A stretch of DNA of 64,000 bases from assembly GCA_035906255.1 (NCBI GenBank), contig JAMIFM010000011.1, forward strand, positions 123,450 to 187,449, given 5' to 3'. The DNA comes from SB11 sp035906255. GTDB lineage: Bacteria > Bacteroidota > Bacteroidia > UBA8524. The translations under genes were made by a program, and so were the position numbers. The notes below the pieces were generated by a model. That model saw only the letters and a list, made by a program, of their open reading frames with translations. It was not told the origin of the DNA and searched no databases. Each line of letters begins with the position of its first letter. Positions within the stretch are counted from its first letter, which is position 1. Positions 41,727 through 51,590 of this stretch are shown in pieces.

Positions 41727-42260
41727 ATGAAAAAAATCTTATTGCTTTCTGATACACACGGCTTTCTTGACCAACGGATGCTTAACCACATTGAGCAGGC
41801 CGACGAGGTTTGGCATGCGGGCGATTGGGGTACATTAGCAGTTAGTGATTATATCAAAGAAAGGAAACCATTACGAGGTGTATGGGGCAATATAGACGGG
41901 CATGAGTTGAGAACAGAACACCCTTTGAATAACCGTTTTGTTTGCGAGGGGGTAGATGTGTTAATCACTCACATTGGAGGCTATCCTGGTAAATACTCTT
42001 TTGCTATCCGTACTGAACTTATAGAAAATCCTCCGCAGTTATTTATTTGCGGGCACTCACACATACTTAAAGTAATGCGCGACAGCCAACTGGGGTTACT
42101 GCATATAAATCCGGGTGCTGCGGGCATTAAGGGTTTCCATACTGTGCGCACTATGGTACGTTTTAAGATTGATAACGGTAAAATAACTGATATTGAAGCC
42201 ATAGAACTTGGCAAACGTGGTGATATTAAAAACCTTGAAGGAGCAATACTTAACAGCTAA
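41727..42260 (+). CDS. Metallophosphoesterase, YfcE/MJ0936 family
   Basis: 177 residues. Motifs of calcineurin-like phosphoesterases: LSDTHGFLD, HAGDWG, VWGNIDGHE (in place of GNHD), THIGGYPG and CGHSHILK. All are in order, giving a complete bimetal site. Homologues act on phosphodiesters in vitro, with unknown in vivo substrate. Nothing in the context suggests more. Confidence 0.92.
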   Translation: MKKILLLSDTHGFLDQRMLNHIEQADEVWHAGDWGTLAVSDYIKERKPLRGVWGNIDGHELRTEHPLNNRFVCEGVDVLITHIGGYPGKYSFAIRTELIENPPQLFICGHSHILKVMRDSQLGLLHINPGAAGIKGFHTVRTMVRFKIDNGKITDIEAIELGKRGDIKNLEGAILNS

Positions 42261-42264
42261 ACTA

Positions 42265-42657
42265 TTACACTACCGTTAATGTGGCTGTGTGTTTATAGTT
42301 TTGATTATCAGATGTAGTAGCTTCTATCAAAAGGTAATAAACACCTTGAGCGACGGTTGTTTTCTCTTTATTAACATCCATCGTACCATCCCAACAAGCC
42401 GATTGCTTATCAGCACTCCATACCTTTTGTCCCCATCTGTTATATATAGTTACCTTAAATGAGGTATAACGTTTGCCTTCTTTTACCGTTATGCAAAAGG
42501 GGGCTACATCAGCATTATTAAGTGACAGTATTGTGGGAACAGTTAATGCCCCTTCAGGAAACTGTGAAGACTCTTTTGTAGCAGTTGTAGCATTCTTTGT
42601 GGGGCGGCAACCTACACTAATAATTGTAAACAGGGTAATTATGAGAACTACTCTCAT
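42265..42657 (-). CDS. Lipoprotein consisting mainly of a CHU_C-like sorting-type domain
   Basis: 130 residues. Lipobox SVGC near residue 17, a short linker, then a ~85-residue domain like the T9SS type B/CHU_C end of the gene directly upstream. The two share the pattern V-x-I-[YF]-NRWG-x2-VW, SACW[ND]GT and GVY[YF]. There is no other domain, so the module is effectively free-standing and lipid-anchored. Its ATG overlaps the stop of the 1018-residue gene (ATGA), implying translational coupling. Candidate roles are anchor, decoy or partner for its neighbour (inference). Confidence 0.75.
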   Translation of the reverse strand: MRVVLIITLFTIISVGCRPTKNATTATKESSQFPEGALTVPTILSLNNADVAPFCITVKEGKRYTSFKVTIYNRWGQKVWSADKQSACWDGTMDVNKEKTTVAQGVYYLLIEATTSDNQNYKHTATLTVV

Positions 42658-45600
42658 TTACGTATAAGCGTTACTGTTCCGTTGTATTTTACCTTATCTC
42701 CGCTATTTCTTTCAAGCTCGGCTATTACAAAATATACCCCTGTGGGCAATGCCTCTTGGGACTCAAAATGAGTACCGTTCCAGCAAGCACTTGCCTCTTT
42801 GGTTTTCCAAACCAGTTCACCCCAACGATTAAAAATCTCAACACTCACTTTATCACAATCTACTAAAACCCCTTCAAACTGGTAACAATCGTTTAGTTGG
42901 TTACCATCGGCAGGTGTAAACACATTAGGAAACTTCCAATCGCTTTGTGTATAGCCTTTCAGTGTTATAGGTTTAGTTACTGAATCTTGACAAATAGAGC
43001 CGGGGTTTGTAATTAAGGTAATGCTGTGGGTGCCCGCAACGGGAAATTCGTACTCGGGATTTTCTGCTACGCTGGTATCCCCCGTGCTAAACTTCCACAA
43101 AAACCCTAAAGAATGGGGGGATTTATTTTTAAAAACTACCTTTTTGCCTTCGCAATCGTTTTGGGTAAATTCAAAATCGGGAGTAGTTTTATCAATTACT
43201 TCCACATTGCGGAAAAAACTATCGGAGAAGTTACAAGCATTAGGGTTTGATATTACCAGTTTTATACGGTATTTACCCGGCTGCGTATAGGTATGCGAGG
43301 GATTTTTAACCGTATCGGTATTACCATCGCCAAAATCCCACTTGTACACCAAGGCATTAAAACTATGGTCGGTAATTTGAACCTTCATCGGGCTACAACC
43401 CAATATGGGAGTCACATCAAATTTGGCATCAACAGCGTATGATATTTGAAAATCAAGCTTAAATGAGGTATTGCTGCAACGGGGACTAAGATTGGTTTCA
43501 TACACTGCACCGGGTGTTGTGGGCATATCGCTCACAAAGTTTGAACCACTGCGAGGACCGGGGCAACTGCCGCAAATGCTTTGATAGATTACGCCCCTTT
43601 TGTCAAAGCGACTGGTACCGCCATCCACGTGGTCGTCGGTTTGTGTTCCGCCCAAATAAGTTGCGTATAAAAGACTTTGCGCGGCGGGGGTAAGCACCCC
43701 TACCCAAAAATCGTTACCATCCGTAGTGTTTTGTATGGCAGGCGGGTTGCTGGTAACAGGCAGTCCGTTGGTACTGCCGGCATGGTTTGCTGATGAAATA
43801 TCAGCACCCCAACCTGAGAAATAGATGTTATCACAATTATCCACCAAAAAGGCTGTAGGCGATATATCAGGGCTATTAATTCTATTTCCGATGGTGGTAG
43901 ATAGAATAAGACTATCAAGCTCACGGGTAAACTGCTGTATAAATTGCCCCCTGTTGAGTTGACCGTACATCGCTTTTTTTATGGGCATATTCCCTTCGGT
44001 TTGTCCCGCAGCATAAATAAAGTTCTCTTTATCTATATCAACAAAATATACTTGGTCGTAGCCTGCACTACCCACATAAGTAAGGTATTTAAGGTTGTGG
44101 TTATCCGTTGCGTCGTAAACAGCCACAAGCCCGTCTGACCGACCGCCAAGAAACGAAGGATGAAGTGCGTTTGAAGATACCGGCAAATCAGCACTGATAG
44201 TCCCTCCTCCTACTATTATATTGTCGTTATCATCTATTTTAACGGAGTACAAAGCATCGTTGCCGTTGCCTCCCAAGTAGGTACTCCATTTCAAGTCGGC
44301 AAGTGAACTGTCAAGTAAAAAGACCACCCCGTCATACCCTGCTTTTTTAGCATTTTGATGGGGGTTTTCTAACGGAAAATCACCCGACTGTGAACAGCTT
44401 GCTACTACAACGTTTCCACGTATATCTACATAAACATCCCCTCTAAAATCATCGGCATAGTTATATACCAAATTGCCTGCGTTTATACCATCATTACCTG
44501 TACCGCCAATATAGGTAGAGCCTAAAAGCAACTTACCATCTTGGCTAAATTTAACCACCACAATATCAGCATTGGCAACACCGCCGTCTTTTGCTGTGTC
44601 AAAACAGCTTTTAATCACGGGGAAATTATCAGAGAAAGTGCTGCCCAACATTACTAAACGGTCTTCGGCATCCACCACCAAACTGTGGGGGTAATCGTTA
44701 TCAGTACCGCCCAAATAGGTTGCATACAACAACGTTTTCCCGCTTGAGTCGTATTTACTGATTCCAATATCACACGGAAAGTGGTCATAAGGGCCATTGG
44801 TACTATTAGCCCCTGCAAAGGTTTGCTGATATGCCCCTGCTGTTGTAGGGTACTTTCCATTGGGTAAAATGGGGTACGGCTCGGTAACATTGCCGCCTGC
44901 GTATAAACTGCCGCGTGAATCGTAAGTTGCCGTAAAACCAAAATTATCAGCCGTTGACCCGCTGTATGTAACAAACACCAGCACAGGGTCTATCACCAAA
45001 GGATATTCAGGGTTATAATCACCTGTTTCAAAACCCAATACATTGTTTTTTAGTTTATACCTGCACTCTACGTCAACCTTTCTGTCTCCAATGTATTGAT
45101 ATGCCTCAGGAATTTGTTCTACCAAAGTGTTTACCGATGTTTTTACCAGCAGTTTCCCGTTTTCAATGGCCATTGCATCCTGTCCGCTATACTTTAACTG
45201 TACTTTATTTACAGGAGTATGAGGTTGGATGATAAAGTCGTATTTAAGTCCTTGGGGCGAAGTGTACATTTTGATGTCAACGCCCTGCCACACGTTTTGA
45301 AGTTGCAGGCGGTAGTACCCTTTTACCCCGCTTGCCCATTTAGCCGGATTGCTACCCAAGTAATAATTGTAATAAGGGGTTGCGGGTGATGCGGCTACGG
45401 TTGTATAAGAATCATTTGACCCTAAAAAATCCACTTTTAATACATGATACTTGTAACTTTTGGGAACGGGTGTATCCGTATTGTGTCCGCTATGATTGTG
45501 TACTATTCTGCCAAAAGCATCATCGTCATAAAAAAACCAGTTAAAACCCTTTTTCTCAAGGTGCAGGTAACCTGCGGGTACTTGGGCGCGGTATTGAACA

Positions 45601-45710
45601 CGATTATCCCATTGCCCTTTGTTTTCAATAAACTCGTATTGGGCAAACAGTAGGTTGCTACTGCAAAGCAACACCATAAGCAGCGATATATATACGATTG
45701 CCCTTTGCAA
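42654..45710 (-). CDS. Large SBBP-repeat/PKD surface protein with type B T9SS domain
   Basis: 1018 residues. Signal peptide ending LLFAQ, then YEFIENKGQWDNRVQYRA, a front domain common to Bacteroidota giant proteins. A long array of SBBP propeller-type repeats (about 240-700; motif YLGG-x2-D/N, e.g. LLYATYLGGTDNDYPHSL) follows. Then PKD domains (about 770-850, GDGNTDTVKNPSHTYTQPG, and 860-930). It ends in a CHU_C/type B sorting domain. Probably surface-exposed, in adhesion or motility-type roles (inference). A four-base overlap couples it to the small lipoprotein gene. Confidence 0.9.
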   Translation of the reverse strand: MQRAIVYISLLMVLLCSSNLLFAQYEFIENKGQWDNRVQYRAQVPAGYLHLEKKGFNWFFYDDDAFGRIVHNHSGHNTDTPVPKSYKYHVLKVDFLGSNDSYTTVAASPATPYYNYYLGSNPAKWASGVKGYYRLQLQNVWQGVDIKMYTSPQGLKYDFIIQPHTPVNKVQLKYSGQDAMAIENGKLLVKTSVNTLVEQIPEAYQYIGDRKVDVECRYKLKNNVLGFETGDYNPEYPLVIDPVLVFVTYSGSTADNFGFTATYDSRGSLYAGGNVTEPYPILPNGKYPTTAGAYQQTFAGANSTNGPYDHFPCDIGISKYDSSGKTLLYATYLGGTDNDYPHSLVVDAEDRLVMLGSTFSDNFPVIKSCFDTAKDGGVANADIVVVKFSQDGKLLLGSTYIGGTGNDGINAGNLVYNYADDFRGDVYVDIRGNVVVASCSQSGDFPLENPHQNAKKAGYDGVVFLLDSSLADLKWSTYLGGNGNDALYSVKIDDNDNIIVGGGTISADLPVSSNALHPSFLGGRSDGLVAVYDATDNHNLKYLTYVGSAGYDQVYFVDIDKENFIYAAGQTEGNMPIKKAMYGQLNRGQFIQQFTRELDSLILSTTIGNRINSPDISPTAFLVDNCDNIYFSGWGADISSANHAGSTNGLPVTSNPPAIQNTTDGNDFWVGVLTPAAQSLLYATYLGGTQTDDHVDGGTSRFDKRGVIYQSICGSCPGPRSGSNFVSDMPTTPGAVYETNLSPRCSNTSFKLDFQISYAVDAKFDVTPILGCSPMKVQITDHSFNALVYKWDFGDGNTDTVKNPSHTYTQPGKYRIKLVISNPNACNFSDSFFRNVEVIDKTTPDFEFTQNDCEGKKVVFKNKSPHSLGFLWKFSTGDTSVAENPEYEFPVAGTHSITLITNPGSICQDSVTKPITLKGYTQSDWKFPNVFTPADGNQLNDCYQFEGVLVDCDKVSVEIFNRWGELVWKTKEASACWNGTHFESQEALPTGVYFVIAELERNSGDKVKYNGTVTLIRK

Positions 45711-45763
45711 GTTTTCTTTCTTGTTAAGACACTTTACAGCGTAAAATAGTTGTCCTGTATGTA

Positions 45764-45771
45764 CAAATATA
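45764..45771 (-). promoter_or_regulatory. -7 element upstream of the SBBP/PKD gene
   Basis: TATATTTG on the minus strand matches TAnnTTTG, 53 bases before the start codon. The rest of 45711-45922 holds nothing recognisable. Confidence 0.45.
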
Positions 45772-45922
45772 AGAGGTGATAATTAATTGTTTACCCCTTT
45801 GTACCAACAGAACGCGATGAAGGTATTGATTTTATGAAAAAGTGTACCGGTTTTTATACAATACCCGATTGGTTTACAGCAAACGTGTGTTGGTGGGAAT
45901 TTATAAGAGAGAATTGAAAGTG

Positions 45923-47002
45923 CTAATTTTTAAGCCGCTCTTTCAACTTGCGTATTTCTTCCTGCAATTTTTCGTTTTCATCCACCAAAATTTCTACACG
46001 CTGGCGTTCAGTTTCAATGGCACTTGTAAGGTTTATAATTATATCGCCGTCTTGGCCGTTTTCAATAGTTTCCTTAAACCCGCGTAAGTATTCGTTTTCC
46101 TTGTTAAGTGCCGCGTTTTCTTTTTTCAGCCGTTCAATTTCTGCTTTTAACTCTTTGTTCTCGGCTTTCAGTTTTTGGGCATTGGGCGGGGTATTTCCTT
46201 CACCGGTTTTTTTCTCCAATTCAGCCATCACTACCCGCAAGCTATCACGTTCTTCCTCCAACACCACTATTTGTTCACGCAGTCTCCTAATCACGTCCGT
46301 CAACACAGGATTATCTTCTTCCTGTTTTTTCTTCTGCATTTCTTTGCGCAGCTTTTCTTTTTCATCGTTGCTAACGTATATCCGCACGTAATCAACGCTC
46401 ATTTTGCTTTCAGACCCCACATACAAACCAATTTTACCGTTTTTGTATGATACTTCGCTAAATGCCGTAATAAACTCCCCATTAATGTATAAATCATACA
46501 TTTTTTCCTCCATGCTCACGGCAATAATATTATCCTCTCCCCTGTCGGCAATATTTTTGTTTCGTTTCCAACCGTCACCAATGGGTTTAAACGTTGAGCC
46601 GTTAAACTTACTGATGCGGTATTGTTTTTTACCGTTTATTTCAATCAAAAAAGCTCCCTTACCGTCTTCCTGTGCCATTACTACCACACCACCGCTGGCA
46701 TTTTTCCCGTTATCTTCATCCAGCTTGATTTTAAACTCGGCCTTGTGGGTGCTAAAGCTGATTTTTTCATTGGGAAACACCAATCCGTATGACTGAGTAT
46801 TCATACGGTACATTATATACTCTCCGCCTTGTATTATAAAAACCTCATCGGCATTGGTGTTTTGCCTCCAAAGCGAGGTATTGGTGGCATCAAATTCATC
46901 GGCCCAAATAATTGCATCCAAATTGCTAAAAACAGTTTTCTGGGCTTTTACAACCGCAGAAAACATGAAAATACAAATTAGCGTTGCTACAATCCTTACC
47001 AT
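45923..47002 (-). CDS. Secreted LamG/DUF1080-like protein with a coiled-coil tail
   Basis: 359 residues with a signal peptide ending VVKAQ. Residues about 25-205 form a jelly-roll of the LamG/3-keto-disaccharide-hydrolase type (IIWADEFDATNTSLW, KAEFKIKLDED, YDLYINGEFITAFSEVSYKNG, GLYVGSESKMSVDYVRIYV in order). Residues about 210-359 are almost entirely Lys/Glu-rich heptads (REQIVVLEEERDSLRVVMAE, KAENKELKAEIERLKKEN), a long coiled coil. The combination is unusual for an exported protein; such a rod could oligomerise or bridge the periplasm. Confidence 0.75.
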   Translation of the reverse strand: MVRIVATLICIFMFSAVVKAQKTVFSNLDAIIWADEFDATNTSLWRQNTNADEVFIIQGGEYIMYRMNTQSYGLVFPNEKISFSTHKAEFKIKLDEDNGKNASGGVVVMAQEDGKGAFLIEINGKKQYRISKFNGSTFKPIGDGWKRNKNIADRGEDNIIAVSMEEKMYDLYINGEFITAFSEVSYKNGKIGLYVGSESKMSVDYVRIYVSNDEKEKLRKEMQKKKQEEDNPVLTDVIRRLREQIVVLEEERDSLRVVMAELEKKTGEGNTPPNAQKLKAENKELKAEIERLKKENAALNKENEYLRGFKETIENGQDGDIIINLTSAIETERQRVEILVDENEKLQEEIRKLKERLKN

Positions 47003-47021
47003 TATTGGTGTTTGTGATTAG

Positions 47022-47029
47022 CAAATGTA
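47022..47029 (-). promoter_or_regulatory. -7 element of the LamG/coiled-coil gene
   Basis: TACATTTG on the minus strand matches TAnnTTTG, 19 bases before the start codon. Confidence 0.5.
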
Positions 47030-47152
47030 TTAAAAATTAGGCATATTACTGAAAATATGATAGCTTGCGCCCGCATTTTTTAGCTACCCGCTTAGAACTT
47101 TTACTGTTAAAACGTCGTTATGTTGGGTAAGATTGTTTTTTGATACAAGCCG

Positions 47153-48145
47153 ATGAAGAAATTTATAACAATGTCGTTACTGGCAGTTACCGTATTGTTT
47201 GCGGGTAGCTGCGCAAACGATTTGGATACTAATGCCGATTGGAAAGAGATTATGGTAGTATATGGTTTACTGAATGTGAACGATACTGACCACTATGTGC
47301 GTGTGAACCGTGCATTTTTAAGTGAAAACCAAAGTGCCCTTGAGGTTGCCAAAATTACAGACTCATTATATTTTGATTCTTTGGAAGTAACCGTTGAAGA
47401 GTATAACGGCAATAACATCCGCCAATCATTTCCGCTTACTAAGTTTTATGTAGCTAAAGACACCGGTGTTTTTGCTACGGAAGGAAGCTATGTATATACG
47501 TTCAGGCAAAAATTGAGCATGGCGTATAAATACAAACTGGTAATTTTTAACAAGCTGACCAAGAAATTTACAACGGCTGAAACGGTATTGATTGGCAACC
47601 CTACTTTGGGAAGCCCCAGTAACTTTACAACTAACTACATTATTGATACTGCTAAAAACCTGAACTTATCATGGACGGCTGCTCCCAATACAAAGTTATA
47701 CGACCTGAATATGCGTTTTTATTGGAACGAATACGATAGTGCTACTAATCAACTGCTTTCGGCAGATAATTATATCGATTGGCCGGTGGTGCAGGCAAAA
47801 GACGTTCCTGCATCGGGTGCTATGCGCAGCAATATCCCGGGTATTGGCTTTTACTACTTCTTGTCAGAAAATCTTACTGCAATTTACGGCAGGTATCGTG
47901 TACCCCAACGCATTGACTTTATGTATTGGGCCGCTGATAATGAATACTACTTATACCGCAATGTGAACCAACCCAGTGTGGGTTTGGTGCAAAAGAAACC
48001 CGAATATACCAACGTAAGCAGCGGAAACTACGGACTGTTTGCAAGCCGCAATTTATATACTGTTAAAGGGGTAAGTATCTCCCAACAAACGGTAGTTTCG
48101 TTGCAGGTAAATACCCTTACCCGCAAGCTAAAATTCAGGCCGTAA
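47153..48145 (+). CDS. Lipoprotein of unknown function (DUF4249-like), tandem copy 1
   Basis: 330 residues with lipobox region FAGSC and the mature start ANDLDTNADWKEIMVVYGLLN. Beta-rich region with the motif DHYVRVNRAFLSE and a Y-F-D-S-L-E-V-T-V-E-E strand, recalling DUF4249-type lipoproteins near TonB receptors. A second region (about 165-330) ends ASRNLYTVKGVSIS. It is clearly paralogous to the following gene, both ending TRKL-x-FR. No TonB receptor is adjacent, which is unusual if truly DUF4249. Confidence 0.75.
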   Translation: MKKFITMSLLAVTVLFAGSCANDLDTNADWKEIMVVYGLLNVNDTDHYVRVNRAFLSENQSALEVAKITDSLYFDSLEVTVEEYNGNNIRQSFPLTKFYVAKDTGVFATEGSYVYTFRQKLSMAYKYKLVIFNKLTKKFTTAETVLIGNPTLGSPSNFTTNYIIDTAKNLNLSWTAAPNTKLYDLNMRFYWNEYDSATNQLLSADNYIDWPVVQAKDVPASGAMRSNIPGIGFYYFLSENLTAIYGRYRVPQRIDFMYWAADNEYYLYRNVNQPSVGLVQKKPEYTNVSSGNYGLFASRNLYTVKGVSISQQTVVSLQVNTLTRKLKFRP

Positions 48146-48228
48146 GGGCTGTTTCTCTCCTTTCTTCTTCAACGCTTTTAAACCTTTTGTTTCAAAGTAT
48201 CGTTAGTTGTATAAACTATGATATTTTG

Positions 48229-49227
48229 ATGCAAAAACTTTACTACCCAATTATTTCAGTCATACTGTCCCTTGCCCTTTTTTCGAGCTGTTCTAACGAT
48301 TTAGATGTTAACGGCAACCCAAAAGAGATAATGGTTATTTACGGGCTGCTAAACGCAAATGACAGTGAGCATTTTATACGTATCAGCAAAGCTTTTTTAA
48401 GCGGTGACGAAAGCGCATATACCGTGGCCAAAATCAACGACTCGATATATTACGACTCTGTTGAAGTAACTATTGAAGAGTTTGACGGGAGTTTTATGCG
48501 AAGCTCGTTTAAACTGCATAAGAGGTTTGTGGCAAAAGACTCAGGTATATTTGCTACAGAGGGCAGTTACGTATATTTTTTTAAAGCTCCGCTCAACGTA
48601 AACTGGCGGTATAAACTGATTGTATTTAATAAGAATACGGGAAAAATGGCAACCGCAGAAACCCGTTTGGTTGATTTTCCTAAACCTATCGTTCCTAATC
48701 CTGCCACAACGGATTTTATTTTAGATACTGCAAGACCTGTGCGAATGCAATATGTGACACCGCAAAACGCGAAGATGAACGATATTATTATCCGTTTTTA
48801 TTGGGACGAATACGATAGTGCAAGCGGGCAACTTATCGCTGAATCGAAATATATTGATTGGCCATTGGTGCAAAACTATGTTGTTCACCCCGATGTTGAA
48901 TTGAGACTGTTTTTTAAAATTACTCCGTTCTATTATTTTCTTGCTGATAATTTACCCGTATTGCCCGGTAAATACAGAATACCTACCAAATTGGATTTTA
49001 CATTTTGGACGGCTGATAAGGAGTATAAGTACTACCAAGATATTGTGCGCCCCAATACTATGGTGATGCAAAAAAAACCTGAATACACTAACATAAGTGA
49101 GGGTAATTTGGGTTTGTTTGCCAGCCGTAACCAACACATTATTAAAGGGGTTACTATTGGTAAAAGTACCAAAAAACTGCTTCAGGAAAACCAAATTACC
49201 CGCAAACTCAATTTCAGGCAGCAATAG
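48229..49227 (+). CDS. Lipoprotein of unknown function (DUF4249-like), tandem copy 2
   Basis: About 332 residues from ATG 48229; the longer frame lacks a signal sequence. Lipobox LFSSC and the mature start SNDLDVNGNPKEIMVIYGLLN, nearly matching copy 1. Shared segments include SIYYDSVEVTIEEF, FWTADKEYKYY, QKKPEYTNISEG and LGLFASRNQHIIKGV. Identity with copy 1 looks to be around half over the full length, so the duplication is old. Spacing of 83 bases between the genes; they may be one transcript. Confidence 0.75.
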   Translation: MQKLYYPIISVILSLALFSSCSNDLDVNGNPKEIMVIYGLLNANDSEHFIRISKAFLSGDESAYTVAKINDSIYYDSVEVTIEEFDGSFMRSSFKLHKRFVAKDSGIFATEGSYVYFFKAPLNVNWRYKLIVFNKNTGKMATAETRLVDFPKPIVPNPATTDFILDTARPVRMQYVTPQNAKMNDIIIRFYWDEYDSASGQLIAESKYIDWPLVQNYVVHPDVELRLFFKITPFYYFLADNLPVLPGKYRIPTKLDFTFWTADKEYKYYQDIVRPNTMVMQKKPEYTNISEGNLGLFASRNQHIIKGVTIGKSTKKLLQENQITRKLNFRQQ

Positions 49228-49232
49228 GCGTG

Positions 49233-50153
49233 TTACTTTAAGGCTACTTGTTTGCTGATACGCTTATACACAAAATACGCGGCTGCAATAAACAAAAACA
49301 CAGCCCAAAAACGCACCAAAAACAATAGCAAAGTTTGTATCATGCCCCAGCCGTATTGTAATGAATGCAGCAATTTTGTTCCGAAACCGGGTTCATACGC
49401 TTTTATGTTTTGCGGGTTAGCAATCAATGTATTTATTACTGTGCTGTTTTGGTAAAAATCAAGCTGTACAGTACTATACTGTATGTCTTCGTTCATCTGC
49501 ATATTTTCAATAAGAGCCTCGTCACTCTGCATCAGCTTGCTTAGTCTGCTTTCCTCATAATTATATTCTTCAGGTGTTGAATTAGCCGCAACGTTTTTTG
49601 AACCTCTGCTTACAAATTCCTTCATCCGTTTCTGTTCAAGGTTGTTGGCTGCCAATTTTAAACCCACATTATCAGCATGGATAACCCTGTAATCAAAAAA
49701 ATCAACCACTTGCCCCACACCGCGTAAAAACGGGTCTAACTGCTGCTTTGGCACCCTCACCGTCATAGTATTTGTTACGGTGTAGTGTGTACTTTCAAGT
49801 AATGAGTCGGCACTTACGGGAGTTTGCGCAGTTTGCGAAACCTCACTACGCAAACGAGTATCGGTAATATAGCCTCCGGCTTTTGTTGTATGGTCTTCAA
49901 TGGTGTAGGTGGCCTTAACAACGTCTTTCACCCTAAATTTCAACTCACTGGTTACAATAAATTTCTTCGCAGTATCCAACAAGCCCATCTTGCTTATTGA
50001 GGTCTCCGGTGTTGAAGGTGCTGCACTATCCGCAACAACAATTTCAGCGATATCTTGCCTTGCTTTAGCTTCTTGCGGTGCTTCGCTGTTTTGGCAACCG
50101 AAGGCAATAACAGCCAAGGCCACCAAAGTGGTGGTTTTTGTAATTAGTTTCAT
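49233..50153 (-). CDS. DUF4349 domain-containing lipoprotein
   Basis: About 306 residues from ATG 50153. Lipobox VIAFGC. The DUF4349 region (about 55-260) shows KFIVTSELKFRVKDVVKA, GGYITDTRLRSE, TNTMTVRVPKQQLDPF, then a coiled helix (KRMKEFVSRGSKNVA) and VQLDFYQNSTV. One C-terminal span (LLLFLVRFWAVFLFIAAAYFVY) is followed by a basic tail. The lipid at one end and a span at the other mean it is doubly anchored. Function unknown. Confidence 0.88.
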   Translation of the reverse strand: MKLITKTTTLVALAVIAFGCQNSEAPQEAKARQDIAEIVVADSAAPSTPETSISKMGLLDTAKKFIVTSELKFRVKDVVKATYTIEDHTTKAGGYITDTRLRSEVSQTAQTPVSADSLLESTHYTVTNTMTVRVPKQQLDPFLRGVGQVVDFFDYRVIHADNVGLKLAANNLEQKRMKEFVSRGSKNVAANSTPEEYNYEESRLSKLMQSDEALIENMQMNEDIQYSTVQLDFYQNSTVINTLIANPQNIKAYEPGFGTKLLHSLQYGWGMIQTLLLFLVRFWAVFLFIAAAYFVYKRISKQVALK

Positions 50154-50258
50154 AAAAGGTTTGTTTACAGGCATAACGGATTGTAAACGAGCATTATTTT
50201 ACCCGTTTAGACCTGTACATACCTTTTATCGACTAAAGGTAAAGGGTTATAAAAAAAA

Positions 50259-51533
50259 TTATGCGGAAAAGCCCTGTAACACTTGTCCCAACTCGTAAAT
50301 ATCAGTAAAGCTGTTGTACAATGGCACAGGAGCCATGCGGATTACATTAGGTTCACGCCAATCGGCAATCACTCCGTTATCAGTAAGGTAATCAAACAAC
50401 TTGCGGCCGTTATCTTTTACCAATACCGATAGCTGGCACCCTCTGTCTTTAGGATTGCGGGGGGTAATAATTGTAAAAGTATGCTTACCGCTTTGGGTAA
50501 GGCCGTCAAGAATAAACTCAAGATAGCCCGTTAGTGCCTCGCTTTTTGTGCGTAGGTTCTCAATACCCGCTTCTGCGAATATTTCTAACGATGCGCGGTG
50601 TATTGCCATAGGGAATACCTGAGCATTGCTTAGTTGCCAGCCTTGTGCCCCTTGTGTGGGCTTAAAGCCTTTTTTCATTAAAAAGCGTTCATCTTCATCG
50701 TGACCCCACCAGCCCGCAAAACGGTTTAGTTCAGGATTGTTGCAATGGCGTTCGTTCACAAATACCCCCGAAGTACCGCCGGGACCACTGTTCAAGTATT
50801 TATAGCTGCACCACACGGCAAAATCAACGTCCCAATCGTGTAGTTTTAAATGAAGATTACCTGCTGCGTGGGCTAAATCAAACCCGCACATAGCTCCTGC
50901 TTTGTGTGTGGCAGCGGTAATAGCCTGCATATCAAATGCCTGCCCTGTGTAGTAGTTTACACCGCCCATCATCACCGTAGCAATGCTGTCAGCATTGGCT
51001 TCAATGGTTTGTAGTATATCTTCGGTACGTAGGGTGTATTCTCCTTCGCGGGGTTTTAGCTCAATAATGGCATCATCGGGATTGTAGCCGTGAAAACGCA
51101 CTTGGGTTTCCATTGCATATTGGTCACTGGGGAAAGCCCCTGCTTCCATCACAATTTTATAACGGTTGTTTTTAGGCTGATAAAACGACACCATCATCAA
51201 ATGCAGGTTGGTAGTCAGGTTATTCATCACCACTACTTCTTTGGGCAATGCACCTACCACTTTCGCCGCGTTTTCTGTTAAAAAATGATGATAGCTGAAC
51301 CAAGGGTTTTTACCTTTAAAGTGGCCTTCTACCCCAAACTCTGCCCAATCGGCAAACTCCTGTTCCACAAAAGCGCGTGCGGTTTTGGGCTGTAGTCCCA
51401 ATGAATTACCTGTGAGGTAAATTACATTTTTGCTGTTGTGTTGAGGAAAGTAAAAACGGTCTCTATATCCAGCCAAAGTATCACTGCTGTCCATGCGGGC
51501 AGCAAACTCGCGGGTGTTTTCGTAATTAGCCAT
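50259..51533 (-). CDS. kynU: Kynureninase
   Basis: 424 residues, PLP-dependent; cleaves L-kynurenine or 3-hydroxykynurenine to anthranilate or 3-hydroxyanthranilate plus alanine, in tryptophan breakdown and de novo NAD synthesis. The PLP lysine is in CSYKYLNSGPG (near residue 245). YLTGNSLGLQPK at the front, GFDLAHAAGNL, and WWGHDEDERFLM match the family closely. The other pathway enzymes (TDO, KMO, HAO) are not in this window. Confidence 0.96.
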   Translation of the reverse strand: MANYENTREFAARMDSSDTLAGYRDRFYFPQHNSKNVIYLTGNSLGLQPKTARAFVEQEFADWAEFGVEGHFKGKNPWFSYHHFLTENAAKVVGALPKEVVVMNNLTTNLHLMMVSFYQPKNNRYKIVMEAGAFPSDQYAMETQVRFHGYNPDDAIIELKPREGEYTLRTEDILQTIEANADSIATVMMGGVNYYTGQAFDMQAITAATHKAGAMCGFDLAHAAGNLHLKLHDWDVDFAVWCSYKYLNSGPGGTSGVFVNERHCNNPELNRFAGWWGHDEDERFLMKKGFKPTQGAQGWQLSNAQVFPMAIHRASLEIFAEAGIENLRTKSEALTGYLEFILDGLTQSGKHTFTIITPRNPKDRGCQLSVLVKDNGRKLFDYLTDNGVIADWREPNVIRMAPVPLYNSFTDIYELGQVLQGFSA

Positions 51534-51590
51534 AACTGGGGGCGAAATTAAGACTTAGATTTTGTGTATAAAAGGAGTTGGCACAAACAA

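Noticed and set aside
44200..45000. Internal sequence similarity in the giant gene taken as DNA repeats
   Set aside because: It reflects SBBP protein repeats; the DNA itself is diverged and not a repeat element.
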